A stretch of 31,664 bases of DNA from Tubiluchus corallicola (taxonomy: Eukaryota; Priapulida; Priapulimorpha; Priapulimorphida; Tubiluchidae), in NCBI GenBank assembly GCA_030141605.1, contig JAQGDQ010000523.1, positions 122,464 through 154,127 on the forward strand, given 5' to 3'. The notes under the pieces were generated by a model. That model was not told the origin of the DNA and ran no database searches. It saw nothing but the letters and a program-made list of their open reading frames with translations. The position numbers and the translations under genes were made by a program. This document shows positions 1-11,630 of the stretch, one piece after another (the stretch's first letter is position 1; each line of letters opens with the position of its first letter).

Positions 1-262
1 ATGTTTTTATTCAGGATACTAGGGTTTTTAGCTTGTGTTTTTATTCGGGATACCAGGGTTTTTAGCTTGTGTTTTTATTCAGGATATTAGGGTTTTTAGC
101 TTATGTTTTTATTCAGGATACTAGGGTTTTTAGCTTATGTTTTTATTCAGGATACTAGGGTTTTTAGCATATGTTTTTATTCAGGGTACTAGGGTTTTTA
201 GCTTGTGTTTTTATTCAGGATACTAGGGTTTTTAGCTTGTGTTTTTATTCAGGATACTAACG
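1..262. repeat. 34-bp minisatellite, about 7.7 units, cut by the window edge
   Basis: Units begin at 1, 35, 69, 103, 137, 171, 205 and 239. Each reads close to atgtttttattcaggatact followed by agggtttttagctt. Variation is limited to a few positions: the first base is a or g, the second unit has cgggatacc, and the sixth has cagggtac. The last unit decays after about 20 bases. The array starts at base 1, so its true length is unknown. No coding function is apparent. Confidence 0.95.
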
Positions 263-1209
263 TTTTGTATTTATGTCGGAAAACAGTCTTTACAGATTAA
301 TGTTCTTTGTATTACAAATCGACGTTAAATAAAGTAAACTGTAACTGCACGTTATTGTATGCTCGTAAAATAATAACACGCACCTACGTGTTGTATAATA
401 AAATTTGCATAGTAAACAATAACAACAGATTGCTTTTGCGATGTATTGCACTCGAACTTTGTGTTGAACAACTATGCTCCTTTATCTTAGCCTGTGCAAC
501 GACCAGCATAAGTCAGGCAATGGATTTAAGCAAATATCTACTTTTTAATAGGCATATGTAAGCATAATGTTTTTCGTATTCTCTATTCTTAATCTTTGTA
601 TTTGTAGATACAATAACCATGCACCTTTGTGTAGGTTTGTGCGTACCTCTCCTGTACTTTCATTTTGTATTTTACATTTATTACGTATAAGAAATAAATA
701 AAACAACTAACAAGTTGACTGTTGTAAATTTGTTGTGTAGGTATAAATTCTGTTTCATTGCATTTCATAAAAATTCTGATTTCTGTCTGTGACTTTTTAT
801 CGCCATGGTTTACGTACCCTGGTGCTAATATAAAAATCAGTGCCATTTATTTCGACACACAAGATATATAATGTAAATCTCAGTAAATACTGTAAACAGC
901 CAAAAAGGGTGCCCAAACAATAACTAAAACTATTTATCAATAGAATAAAGGCTATTTTCATCACCATCTCTATACATACATGATCCCTGTAATACGTGAA
1001 TGTTTTTAACATTGAATTCTTCTCTCATAATCAGCAGGTAACCTTTATTTTTTATTATTACACCCAAACAGGTTGAATTACACCACAATATTACGTGAAC
1101 CTCAAATTTATGATGCCCTAATTTCAGTGTATTAATATCAGTAACAAAGTTTCCAAGAGTATTTAAGAATGAACACAAAGGTCTGAATAAAGACTAACTT
1201 CTGAAGATA
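263..1209. other. AT-rich non-coding stretch, nothing recognised
   Basis: Open frames here are short, low in sequence complexity and without recognisable domains. No splice-bounded exon, RNA gene or repeat was found. It lies downstream of the last LDLa exon found on the minus strand, so it could be intron or 3' flank of that gene. Confidence 0.5.
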
Positions 1210-1430
1210 CTAACGCCGCGTTCAAACTAGCGAGTTTTCTCTTTGAGAGTGTGAACAGCAAGTGTTCACAGCCTTGCGAGTTCTGTCGGGAAGTTTTGCA
1301 AACTCTCCGAGAGTTGCTGAGAGTTCTTGCGATAGCAAGAGCGAGTTCACACTCAACAAAACTCGCGACAGCTCTCGTAAAACCGTTCACACTAGCGAAT
1401 TTACTCTCAGAGAAAACTCGCTGGCATTAG
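1210..1430. mobile_element. MITE-like palindromic element
   Basis: The ends are near-complementary: ctaacgcc at 1210-1217 against ggcattag at 1423-1430 (7 of 8 pair). Inside them, gcgagttttctctttgagagt on the left pairs with actctcagagaaaactcgct on the right, apart from a two-base gap. The motif ttcacactagcga and its relatives recur in both orientations, and gcgag/ctcgc words fill the interior. This is the usual architecture of a short non-autonomous DNA transposon. No clean target-site duplication is visible, so the exact ends and the superfamily are uncertain. Confidence 0.6.
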
Positions 1431-2124
1431 CTACTACACGTATTTATTTCGCTCCCTGATTTCATTCTTTCATTTGGATATTTTGATCATTTCGAATTAA
1501 TACATTGTTGTTAAGATGATATAAAATGTTTAACATGTGTTCGGGCGAGGTTTCTGTAAGGGTTGAGCTTTATGATTTCCTTGAGAAACAACCGTTACTA
1601 TTATAGTTTAGCAAACATTCCAACAGAAGAAACAGCAAATGTCAAATGGCTTATATAGGCGCCAACAACAACAAAAAGTACCTGTCCTGTAATTAGCGCC
1701 ATTGTCATCATGCAATCTCAGTTCTCATTTTTCTGAGCAAATTCATTTTACAGTTACTCTTCTTGTAAAAATGCAAAACTGTTGTTTGAAATTCTTTCCT
1801 AATTACAGGCAGCGAGTAATCATTTTTTCGTTTGCTCTGTGTATCATGACAGCGCTCACGAGGACTATAATTGACGTCGCTCTTAACATTTAAACAGTTT
1901 TGACAGGAGGAGCGTGAGCGGCATAACAGATTCGTCACAAGTGGAAATGAAATCATTAAGAATCTAATTAGGAGATGACGTACACTGACTGAGTAAATTT
2001 TATGCAGGTGAAATGCGATATCTGTAAATAAGAATGGCAAATTTATTAGACTTCATTTGTGATAACCACTACCGGTTACAGTTCACTTTTCGAACAGTCG
2101 TACTTTATTCCGTAAGCCCCATCT
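1431..2124. other. Non-coding stretch, nothing recognised
   Basis: No domain-bearing frame, RNA gene or clear repeat was found. Both strands have short open frames around 1702-2040 with no recognisable similarity. Confidence 0.4.
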
Positions 2125-2760
2125 ATGACGCTTACTGCTTTTATAAGCAAGTCCGAACAAAGCATGAATTGTGTGTTCACTAAAAACAGATACAGAGTCT
2201 GTACCAAGTGCAGCCTGTCTTTACACTACAATACAGGCACAAAGTCCTTACCAAGTGTGACTTATGTACACTGTAAAATTGTATATGTAAAACAGCTGCT
2301 GAGTACGTGTATTCACTGCAAAGTTCTTTCCAAGTGTGGTACAAAACAGGTCCGAATCAATGTCAAGCGTGAGTTATGTTTACGCTACAAATTATGTACC
2401 AAGTCTTTACCGAACGTGGCTTATGTGCACTGTAAATTGTAAAACAGGTGCTGAGTCCCTACCAAGTGTGGTTCGTCCATACAATACAAAACAGGCTCTG
2501 AGCCCTTACCATGTGTGGCTTGTGTCCACTATTCAAAATGTTCGTACGAAGTGTGGCTTGTGTGCATATACACTACAAAATAGGTATCAGGTCTATACAG
2601 AGTATGGTTCGTACATATAGTATCATATGGTATGCATGTATATGTATAAACTGCGGTACAGAGGCTGGTGTGCAAATGCACACTGCAAAATAGGTTCCAA
2701 TACAATGCCTAGAATATTTGTACATACAGTGCAAAATACCCAGCAAGTTCGTAAAATGTT
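2125..2760. repeat. Degenerate tandem repeat, unit about 45-60 bp
   Basis: The phrase ccaagtgtggcttatgtaca and near variants recur about ten times, usually followed by actgtaaa or actacaaaa, then acaggt and gctgagtcc. Copies are seen near 2205, 2255, 2330, 2400, 2465, 2510, 2550 and 2600. Spacing varies and identity is low, so this is an old, decayed array. Because the unit has no stop in some frames, several open frames carry repeated SLPSVTYVHCK-like peptides. I regard those as by-products of the repeat. Confidence 0.75.
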
Positions 2761-2867
2761 TGCTGCACTTCTACTGTAAATTGATAACAAAACTCTTCTT
2801 AGCCTTTTTAATGCATGCACTGCAAGAAAAGTTTCCACTGCAAAGTGTTTTAATTTTTGTTTCTTAC

Positions 2868-3008
2868 CGACAGCAGTGCAGGCATCTTGTGCTTCATCTT
2901 CGCCATTTAGACAATCCTTGAACATATCACAAACCTGATTGCGCAAGATACAAACTCCGTTGCTGCACTCAAACTCCGTGCTCTTGCACGTTCCATTCTG
3001 TGTTAAAT
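2868..3008 (-). CDS. Exon: LDL-receptor class A module of a MAM/LDLa mosaic protein
   Basis: Read on the minus strand, the exon begins after the acceptor gttatgttgcag and ends at the donor g|gtaagaaac. It is 141 bp long, and both introns are phase 1. The peptide carries all six cysteines of an LDLa module in the usual spacing, ending in a calcium-site-like segment CDMFKDCLNGEDEAQDAC. In that segment the usual DGSDE is NGEDE, so the acidic calcium ligands are largely kept. LDLa modules are small disulphide-bonded, calcium-dependent ligand-binding units in secreted and membrane proteins. The preceding exon at 3890-3757 ends in phase 1 and joins this one in frame directly after the last MAM cysteine. 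MAM-LDLa alternation is typical of MALRD1-like proteins. The next exon downstream was not found, so the gene is partial here. Confidence 0.88.
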
Positions 3009-3756
3009 CTGCAACATAACAAAACGTTGAACGCTGTTCCATATTAGCAAGTAAGTGAAACGTGATTAAGAAAGAGGCACGATAGACACAACGATACAAA
3101 ATGCGTATTTTTGCTTAGTAGATTTGTATGATATAAGTCATACAATAAATTCTATGAAACAATAGGCGTTATATAACAAAACATAAACTGCTTTAGTATT
3201 ATATGATTGTATACGTTACCGCACTGTACAGTACGGAATGATACGATACAATATAATGTAAAGTGATACGCCTACGAAACATTACGGAAATAATACACAA
3301 TGTTACATTAATATCACACTGTGTGACAAGCTACTTTTATTTGAATATGGTAATACGTATGACATAACACACGAATATGTATGAATGCTATATCACGCCA
3401 TGTCATATCACTATTCCCTGTCACGTCATGTTATGTGATGTAGTGCAAAGTGATCATTATCGTAATATGGAAAAGTTACGGGTAAGATTTTGCTTGGCTT
3501 GGTCTGGTATAAGTGGAATGACACAACCACTGCAGGGTGCTATACAACAAGACGCAATAAAACAAGACAGAACATATCCTGAACAAAGAAGCAGATTAAG
3601 GCAGAAAAGAACAGGACAAGATCAGGGACAGAGACGGGACGTGTAAGGGTAGCTGGACATCCCTTGTCGAATTTTATTGAAAATAAAAATGTATTATGGC
3701 AAAATTTATGATAAAAACTTAGCAACTAGCAAATTTATGTTTTGCGTTGTTCATAC
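3009..3756 (-). other. Intron between the MAM C-terminal exon and the LDLa exon
   Basis: This 748-bp intron has a gtatgaac donor and a ttgcag acceptor on the minus strand. It is rich in tacg/gata-type short words around 3200-3480 and has a purine-rich acaag stretch around 3545-3640. No further exon or mobile element was recognised in it. Confidence 0.8.
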
Positions 3757-3890
3757 CTAGAAAACAGTTGCGAAGTTCAATACCATCAACGGCGATCCTA
3801 GCGGCATCTCCATCTTCAGTAAAAGCTTCAAGAATGATATGATACGGTTCGTTGATTTGACCGAGAGTAACTACGACATCTTGCCACCCG
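3757..3890 (-). CDS. Exon: C-terminal part of a MAM domain
   Basis: This 134-bp minus-strand exon has acceptor ttttttacag and donor ctag|gtatg. It starts with the last base of a codon and ends in phase 1. The peptide runs GWQDVVVTLGQINEPYHI, then LEAFTEDGDAARIAVDGIEL and a closing RNCF. This matches the second half of a MAM domain: the W before a beta strand, an F/Y-x-I/V-x-(F/L)EA strand, the G-D-x-A-x-I-A-(I/V)-D-x-I-x-L signature and the final cysteine. MAM domains are extracellular adhesion or dimerisation modules. Its phase-2 entry matches the phase-2 exit of the exon at 20055-19839, which carries the first part of the domain. The next exon (3008-2868) follows in frame. Confidence 0.88.
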
Positions 3891-6800
3891 CTGTAAAAAA
3901 TCATGTATTATAATAAAACACGATTAATAAAACATTAATAAGATTGAAGAACAAAGAGCAGTGTGCTCCATGTTGATTGACTTGCAAACACCATGCTGAG
4001 CGATTTGATTTTCTTAATGTGGACGGAGCTGCGTTGAGCCGCGGAGCAAATAGCGATGCACTCTTCGATTTGGCTCAACAACTTATTCATTATATTCCTA
4101 ACTTGACAATTTTGTTTTCTTGTTATTTAAAATTTATTTCGTACATTAAAAAATACGTAGCATTGTAGAAAATTTAACACTCGGCTAAACAGTTCATGTA
4201 AAATTATGGGTAGAATCTAGTTAAAATATTTATATACATACACACTCAGCCACAATAGACAAGATAAGTCATTAAAATATACAATACATGTAAGTCTACA
4301 ACATAATAAAAGTTTGCTAAAATATAATTAATTTTACGTTTAAATATATAATCAAGAAGGCTTGCTTAGAAGGATCGTAAAAAGATTATAATACAAAACA
4401 ATATTAAATACTTTTGTAACACATTTTTGTCAAACGTGAAATTAAAGTACAAGAACAATTTCAAAATATAACAAATACAATTATGCAAGAATGTAATTAT
4501 GCTGTTATGCAGATGACGCTTTAGGAAAGTTTTTGGTTTGTCAGGGTATCTTTAGTAAGTATCTTTATTTAATCACATTTTTACAAGAAAAAGCAGAGCA
4601 TGAAACGATAATATGATAATATGATACAAAGTGACAAAACTATTAAATGAATAAATTATCTGAGTTAGTGATATTCAAGTGATTGGTGAAAGGATGGCGA
4701 AAAAAACTAAAAGTTACCAAAGTCAATCACCCTGAATGAATTCAAGAAAGTGAATTCAACATTTGCACTTGCATCATTTTTTCTCTTTTTCCTTGGAAGT
4801 TCTCCCAATACTGTCATACTTATGGTTGCGTTGTTTAACAGATTATAATCAACCACAAAAGAGCCTGTAATGGCTGTGGTTTTCTTGAAATTTAGTGAGT
4901 AAAATAAAATTACTGAGAATGAGAACATTAGATTAGGTTAGATTAGATTAGATTAGAAGATAATTTGAGATCTAATCTCGCATTTTGGTAACAATTGCCG
5001 TAACACATTAGTAAACATAGCGTCATGGTGAACTTCTTTGTCATTATTAATGTTACGACTATGAATTCTGCACGTTCCAGCATTTGAACCTGGATTTTTC
5101 TGTCCAAGTACCAAAGTTTATTGAATAAGCTGTTTTGTTGCTGAGCGAATGACAGCTGCTACAGCACAAACATTTATTGCCATTTTTTGGACTAATTAGC
5201 GTAGTAAAAGATTGTTAATTAGTCAATAAATTACCCAGCATAAAACACGGCGCCAGGCTATGCTCGCGACGTAAAAGATTTCTTCTTTACAAACAACGAC
5301 CATGTTGAAGTACGAAGTGAGCAGCACACTAAGCGATACGCAACGGCAGCTTTCATGCTGTTCACACCGTGATGCGGTAGGCAACAGCGAGATATGGTCT
5401 TCACATTGCAATGGCAGTTTAATTAGTCTGACGAAAGGAATAGCTCGATAAGTAACTGGATAGATGACCACCAGTAAAACTGCCGCTAAGCATTATTTAC
5501 CCGCATTGAGAGAGGACATGCGTGAATCATATGTAGCCAGGACACCTCTGCCAGTTCAGTGGTTAATCAATAGCGGATTAACCTTGCTAACAAGATTCCG
5601 GTCTAGTCACAAGTGTTTACATTAAGCGCACTCTACCGTAGAGTAATAATACTCAATTAGTAGCTGTCATCTACTTGAAAATTATGACGTAACTGTTGGA
5701 CTTCGTGGTTTTCGTAAATGCATCGTGGCTTTCCACAAGCGCGCGCTACTTAAACTAATCCAGACTTCTGCAGCTTACCTAATGTTCATACAAAAATAAG
5801 CCAATTTTTTGCAAAAACTTGGCATACTTTTGATGGAAATTGACAGTGCCTTGCTTTTCTTCAGCCAATGAACGAATGGGCGTTGAAAATGATAGCGCCC
5901 AAGCGTGAAATGACATTGCTAGATTTAGAATTTATTGCTAGATTTAAAGTGATTTTACTTTTAAAGTGATTAGATAGCGACTTTAAAGTGATTTTACTAA
6001 TTACAGGATGTTCTTTTATTTCGAAGTCCTATTATTTTTCGTTCTATTATCTTCCCAGAAGGATTGGTCTTTTCTTTACCCAACCATGTGGCAAAGTGTT
6101 GACTCCACTTTTTTGCAAAATATACTGCCATCTCATCTAAATTATGCTAAATAGAAATTTTGATCTAGACAAATTCAAGTCAAGTTGGCACAAAGCCATG
6201 CAAAGTCTACCAAATACAGTCATCTGGTAAACAGCAACAAGGATTGATCAGGAAGGTTATGGGAATGACTGGATTACCCACTTCACTTTCGCTGCAAGCC
6301 AATGTATGAAAATACAGTTTCGCTATGCTAACTCTCCACTGGATTATTACAAATGAATAAACAAGAATATAAAAATTGATCACATCTTTTGTGCAATAAA
6401 ATGCATGAATAATTCCTTGACGAGGGATTCATCAATCATAAATCTTGATGATTGTCGTTCCATTAAATTTTCCCATGAGTCTTTGTTTGGAGTTCCCAAC
6501 CTTGTTGCATTGATTAACATTGAAAATTGATTAGGAAGGTTTCACACTTTATACCACCTAACCAATTGTAGCAAATAGTGATGGAAATTATTCAAATGCA
6601 ATCGGCACCTTTGCACAGAGAACGTCGAAAATTCACCCACTCCACCTCCAGTCCAATCAGCCTCATCTGTCACAAATACTTTTCTGACGACGGTCAATTT
6701 AGTCAAAATCAGCGGCAATTTTTACAAAAGGAAGCTGTTGCCTCCTCACACTTAGATTTTGATTCCGTAAGTGAAATAAAGCAAGTCGTTTTCCAGCTTG

Positions 6801-7097
6801 TTTGGTTATTTGAAGTAGATTACTGATGCTGACCCGACGCCCACACAAGGAAGCGTTAATCTTGAGCACAAAAATTACGAAAGTCACACGATTCTCTAAA
6901 GTTATATTTGGAAAAAATCTCGAAAGTGCGACTTGATTCTTGAGTGTGCATCGTGAACCTGACGACTTTGGTAGGATTTCATTCTTTCACTCTTAGAATC
7001 GCCAATTAGTTTTATCTTCATAAAAAGACTAGCCAAAAAGAAATAAAAGCAGGGAGTCTTTTCCTTGAATTCACGTGTTTGTTCCTTTTCTTAGCTT
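3891..7097 (-). other. MAM-splitting intron, left part
   Basis: This is the 3' portion of the roughly 16-kb intron inside the MAM domain. It is mostly AT-rich non-coding sequence. It contains a short (ttaga)n run near 4929-4956, a 7-bp inverted repeat ttgagcc/ggctcaa at 4034-4078, and direct repeats of tttaaagtgattttac near 5940-6000. A splice-bounded open stretch at 4731-4864 was examined and rejected as an exon. From 6926 the sequence belongs to a dispersed repeat listed separately. Confidence 0.6.
6926..7097 (+). repeat. Dispersed repeat, copy A (inverted partner at 16514-16667)
   Basis: From gtgcgacttgattctt to cttttcttagc this stretch matches the reverse complement of 16514-16667. Shared blocks include gcagggagtcttttcctt, agaatcgccaat versus agaatcgtcaat, and cttttcttagc leading into a (TC)n tract. 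Identity looks to be about 75-80 percent by eye. Both copies run into the TC tract at the same point, so the tract belongs to the repeat and predates the LINE. Confidence 0.8.
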
Positions 7098-7098
7098 T

Positions 7099-7153
<55 letters not shown>
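7098..7153. repeat. (TC)n microsatellite on the 5' side of the LINE
   Basis: This is a nearly pure TC run of about 56 bp with one interruption (tttc). It continues directly from dispersed repeat copy A and ends exactly where the LINE 5' region begins (taaaaatcaaataat). A second TC tract in the same orientation follows the LINE 3' end. Confidence 0.97.
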
Positions 7154-7154
<1 letters not shown>

Positions 7155-7344
7155 AAAATCAAATAATATTTTTGGAGATTGATTAATACTAGTGTGAATA
7201 TTAGCGAAAACCATATTTGTGAAAATATTGTTAACATACGTTGGGCCAAGAACTTGTATGACAGGTTGGTCTTGGAAATTTAAAGCATTATTGACTGGTA
7301 ATCACCTACGTATTGTCATGACAATTGGGTGATTAAGCAGCACT

Positions 7345-8703
7345 ATGGCTCCATCCACGTGTCAATTATGCAGGAGGAAATACCCAGATGCTATACCACG
7401 TACAGAGTTTGGGCAGCTTACTATCTGCACAAAGTGCTGTACGTCCAGGAAAGCAGCTCTAGACGATAGTGACTCTATACATGAACTATCTTTATCCCAG
7501 GGAGGATCGGTCAATTGGCACGGAACTCCTAACATCAGATCCTGTCAAATTAATGCCGAGAAGCTGGTGCTCATACACAGCGAATTAAATTATTTTGCCC
7601 AAAATCAGCTTGAAGCTGGTGCGACTTATTTAGATCTTGCAACTATCATCCATGACCATTACACTGATGAAGAATGTGAAGATGCAAAAGCATTACTCTT
7701 AGACTTTATTCCTGCAGAAGCCACCGAAAAGCCTGACTTCACTAAAAACAGGATCGGTCCCACGAAGAGAAGGGCAAATGCAATGGATATTCTTAAGCTT
7801 TTGCAATATGGGCCAATTATGGACGCAGGACCGTCGCCTAGGTTTGTGTCAGCATACTCCCATAAAATGCCACCAATGACGCTGAAATCAGTTGATACAT
7901 CTGTCATTGTTAAGAAATTGCAAACGGTTCAACAGGAACTCCAAGAACTGAAAGAAAACTCAGTTTCTAGGGCTGAGCTTGATGCTCTGCTAAAAGCACA
8001 TCTGTCTCCCGTGTCTTCAAAAACAGACTCCTCACAAAAGAAAAGTTACTCTGAAACAACCAGAAGCTGCCTAGTGAACACTGAACTTACAAACGTGAGC
8101 AAGCAGCAAACGAGCGACAAGATTGTTGATGACGACAATGACGGATTCACGATTGTGAAAAAACGGCGGCGCCCACGTAATGTGAATAATAGAGAATCGA
8201 AGAAAGTCATCACAGGATCTGCTACTGGCCTTGGAGTATCCCTAAGACCGAGCAAACCACTACGACGAATATTCATTACCCGTCTAGATCCTAGTACCGA
8301 CGCAACGGAGGTTCAGCGTTTCGTAGATGAATCGTGCAACATTACAGTTAGTGTGGAACAACTTAAGACAAAATTTAATACATACTCCTCATTTGTTATA
8401 AGCTGTCATGGTACGGACGAGTATGATAAAATTATGAACGCAGAGTTATGGCCAGTTGGCACGCTGATGAAGCCATTCTATACTTCTAGAGCTGCAAAAG
8501 TGACTGTGAATCAGCCTTTAATGCAGAAAGCAAAGGCATTATCAAACGACGGCTATAGACCAGTAGGTAATAGTGAAGCAGGGAATGATACACTTAATCA
8601 GCAAACGGAATGTGGCGGCGCCACCAGCAGCACCACTAATCATACTAATAATAATGAACTGCAACCAAACACAAACACAGACTCTGAAGGTAGCGAGCTA
8701 TAA
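7345..8703 (+). CDS. LINE ORF1 protein (zinc-finger, coiled coil, RRM/FP-like C-terminal domain)
   Basis: This is an intact 452-residue frame. ORF1 proteins of LINEs bind the element RNA and form the ribonucleoprotein with ORF2. Residues 6-31 hold a C-x2-C...C-x2-C arrangement (CQLC, then CTKC), probably a zinc finger. Residues of about 187-221 (KKLQTVQQELQELKE and on) form a heptad-rich coiled coil likely to drive oligomerisation. A basic cluster KKRRRPR near residue 272 could bind RNA or act as a nuclear signal. The segment from about 307 to 382 (IFITRLDPSTDATEVQ to ELWPVGTLMKPF) resembles the compact C-terminal domain common in invertebrate LINE ORF1 proteins. The first ATG at 7345 gives the zinc finger at the N-terminus. 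The 3' end overlaps ORF2 by 50 bp in another frame. No lesion is seen. Confidence 0.88.
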   Translation: MAPSTCQLCRRKYPDAIPRTEFGQLTICTKCCTSRKAALDDSDSIHELSLSQGGSVNWHGTPNIRSCQINAEKLVLIHSELNYFAQNQLEAGATYLDLATIIHDHYTDEECEDAKALLLDFIPAEATEKPDFTKNRIGPTKRRANAMDILKLLQYGPIMDAGPSPRFVSAYSHKMPPMTLKSVDTSVIVKKLQTVQQELQELKENSVSRAELDALLKAHLSPVSSKTDSSQKKSYSETTRSCLVNTELTNVSKQQTSDKIVDDDNDGFTIVKKRRRPRNVNNRESKKVITGSATGLGVSLRPSKPLRRIFITRLDPSTDATEVQRFVDESCNITVSVEQLKTKFNTYSSFVISCHGTDEYDKIMNAELWPVGTLMKPFYTSRAAKVTVNQPLMQKAKALSNDGYRPVGNSEAGNDTLNQQTECGGATSSTTNHTNNNELQPNTNTDSEGSEL

Positions 8704-11576
8704 CTGCAATTCAGTGTTGCACCCTGAGTCTCAATACGTACTACAGGAACTGTGCAAATCTAGTGATGTGCTACTTTTGCAAGAAACGATGTTGCCTAAA
8801 CAAGAGCTAGAACACCTATCTTGCATTCACCCAGAATTCTATGGACATGGAGTTTCACCAACCGATTTCTCTACAGGAATACCAGATGGTAGACCACAAG
8901 GAGGCTTGGCTATCTTATGGCGAAAAACTCTTCCTGTTACCAGTAAAATACTTACCTATGATGACGAATGCAGAGTAATGGGTATTTCTCTTTCATTTCC
9001 TGATAAGTTAATGCCACTTGTATTAATTAATGTTTACTTTCCCTATGAAGCTGATAATAATTTTGATGAATTTAGGCATTGAAAAGGCATTCTCACCTCT
9101 ATTATTGAAACTACAGAGTCTAGCTATGTTTGTTGTGTCGGGGATTTCAATTCCCATCCTCAAAAAAGATTTTACGCGGAGCTATGGGAAACGTGTAATG
9201 CTAATGACTATATTATATCTGATGTAGTGAAAATGCCAAGTTCTTCATTTACGTTCGTTAGTGTAGCCCACAACTCAACTACATGGCTTGACCATGTAAT
9301 TAGTACTATGACTATGGACTCTTTAATTGGAGATATCTGTGTAAATTATGAGCTAACAAGTTCAGATCACATGCCCTTACTACTAAACGTGCATATAGAT
9401 CGAATGGCTTTATCACCTAATGGTGCGGCTACAGTCACTGTAAATGACGTTTTGAATGGCCAAGTGTCGTGTGATTCGGACACACCTTGTAAACCAATAG
9501 TGCCTTTTTTATGGTTGACTGGGAGAAAGCTGAAAGTAATCATCTCCTCGAATACCAAACAATGACACAGTCTTTGCTATCTGGAATCGTTGTCCCGTAC
9601 GAAGCAATTTATTGTGATGACATTCACTGTCAGAACCCCAATCATAGACAACAACTTGCTTTGATGCATGACGCAATTATATCTGTGCTAAATTTTGCGG
9701 CTCAGAATACGCTGCCTAGTTATAAGCGGTCACAAAGTCATGAACGTATAAAGGATAAAATAATACCTGGCTGGAACGAATTCGTTTCTGAAAAACACAG
9801 GCACTTTCGTCACTGTTTTTTAAATTGGTGTGCGAATGGCAAGCCTCGGAATGGGCTCATCGCTGATGAAATGCGCCAGGCACGTTCACGTTTTAAGCTT
9901 GCATTACGTGAATGCAAGATCCAAGAGAAAACAATTGTCGCAGATAAAATTGCTCATAAATTTATGAACTGTAATTCTTATGAATTTTGGGCCATGATAA
10001 AAAGGGAAACTAACTCAAGAATTCCTCTACCCCCTAAAATAGACGAAATTTCAGGCGATAAGGCTATATGTGATATGTGGGGGAAGCACTATAAAAAGAT
10101 TTTAAATTCTGCAAATAACGGTGACCTTGCAGCAAAATTAGACTTGAAGTTAAGTAGTAATATGGGTATTGTGAGTTCTTTCACTGTGAGAGAAGTGCAA
10201 GAGGCCATTTCAAAACTATCTCTGCACAAATCGGCTGGAAATGATGCAATTAAATCGGAGCATTTTAGGTATGCTTCACATATGCTGCCAATAGTATTAT
10301 CACTTTTATTTTGCGCTTGTGTGATACATTGTTTTTTGCCTGATTCTCTAATGCTGTCTGTCATTGTACCGATTGTGAAAGACAAAAATAAGGAAATCAC
10401 AGCCAAAAATAATTATAGGCCAATAGCACTATCCACAGTGTTGAGCAAATTATTAGAAATTTTGTTTTTAAGCAGATACGGTAACTCAATTCAATCAACA
10501 CCAAATCAGTTTGGTTACGTGGATGAATTGGGTACAGAAATGTGTTTGTACACCATGAAAGAAGTTATTGACTATTACATTCAACGCCAGAGTCCAGTAC
10601 ACATATTGTTCTTAGATGCATCTAAAGCTTTTGACCAGGTAAATTACTACAAAATGTTTCTAAAACTGGTCGATACTGATATGCCTAACATTATTATAAG
10701 ATTATTAGCCTTTTACTACTCTCGACAAACCATGTTTGTGAGGTGGGGAAATTTTTGCTCTTGCACATTTAAAGTCGCAAATGGTGTTCGGCAGGGTGCA
10801 AAAATGTCACCCATACTATTTAATTTATATTTCAGAGACTTGAGTTCTGACCTCACATCTACCGGTCTAGGTTGTCAGATAGGTGGTACTTATATAAATC
10901 ACCTTATGTTTGCTGATGATGGATGTTTACTAGCATCCACTACCACTGCTTTACAAACTTTAATTGATATGTATGTTGATTACGCAAATAGTCATGACAT
11001 AGTAATAAACGTCGATAAGACTAAACTCATAACAATTACACCCCCCAGTATGTGTGGGTTCAATTTCAGTTCACCTGAGGTAGCCGGTAAAATAATTATA
11101 CCGTGTGAAACAGAAAAGTATCTTGGCCATATCATCACCAGTGATAACAAAGACGACATGGATGTTATCAGACAACGAAGTCTGTTTTGTGCTAGAGCGA
11201 ACCGTATTCTTAGAAAATTTCATCATTGTTCACCTAATGTCAAAACTCATCTGTTCAACTCTTATTGTAATTCTTTCTACGGTATGGCCACCTGGCGACA
11301 TTTTTATAACTACAGTCTCAGCAAACTTAAAGTAGCTCACAATGTTTCAAAACGAAAACTTTTCAACTACCCATATGATTATAGTTCTAGGACCATTTCA
11401 GTAGACCACGACGTTTTATACTTTGATGTAATACATAGGAAAACTGCATACAGTCTATACATTAGAGTAATGCAAAGCTCAAATCTTCTCATAAACGCAT
11501 TGAATAACAGTGAAGCATTTTACACTTCAGACATAAGAGACCAGTGGAGGAAAGTGTGTCAGGCTGGGAGTATGAT

Positions 11577-11630
<54 letters not shown>

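Noticed and set aside
2336-2620. Cysteine-containing open frames suggestive of a small secreted protein
   Set aside because: The recurring residues follow the degenerate nucleotide repeat. There is no signal peptide or splice context.
4731-4864. Minus-strand open stretch between ttacag and a gtgatt donor, resembling a MAM middle segment (VDYNLLNNATISMTVLGE)
   Set aside because: Entering from the upstream MAM exon (phase 2) it hits a stop within five codons, and its exit phase does not match the exon at 3890. The similarity to MAM is weak. It could be a dead exon duplicate, but I cannot support it.
6578-6826. Plus-strand open frame of 82 codons within the MAM intron
   Set aside because: No recognisable domain, and no splice-site or codon evidence to separate it from chance.
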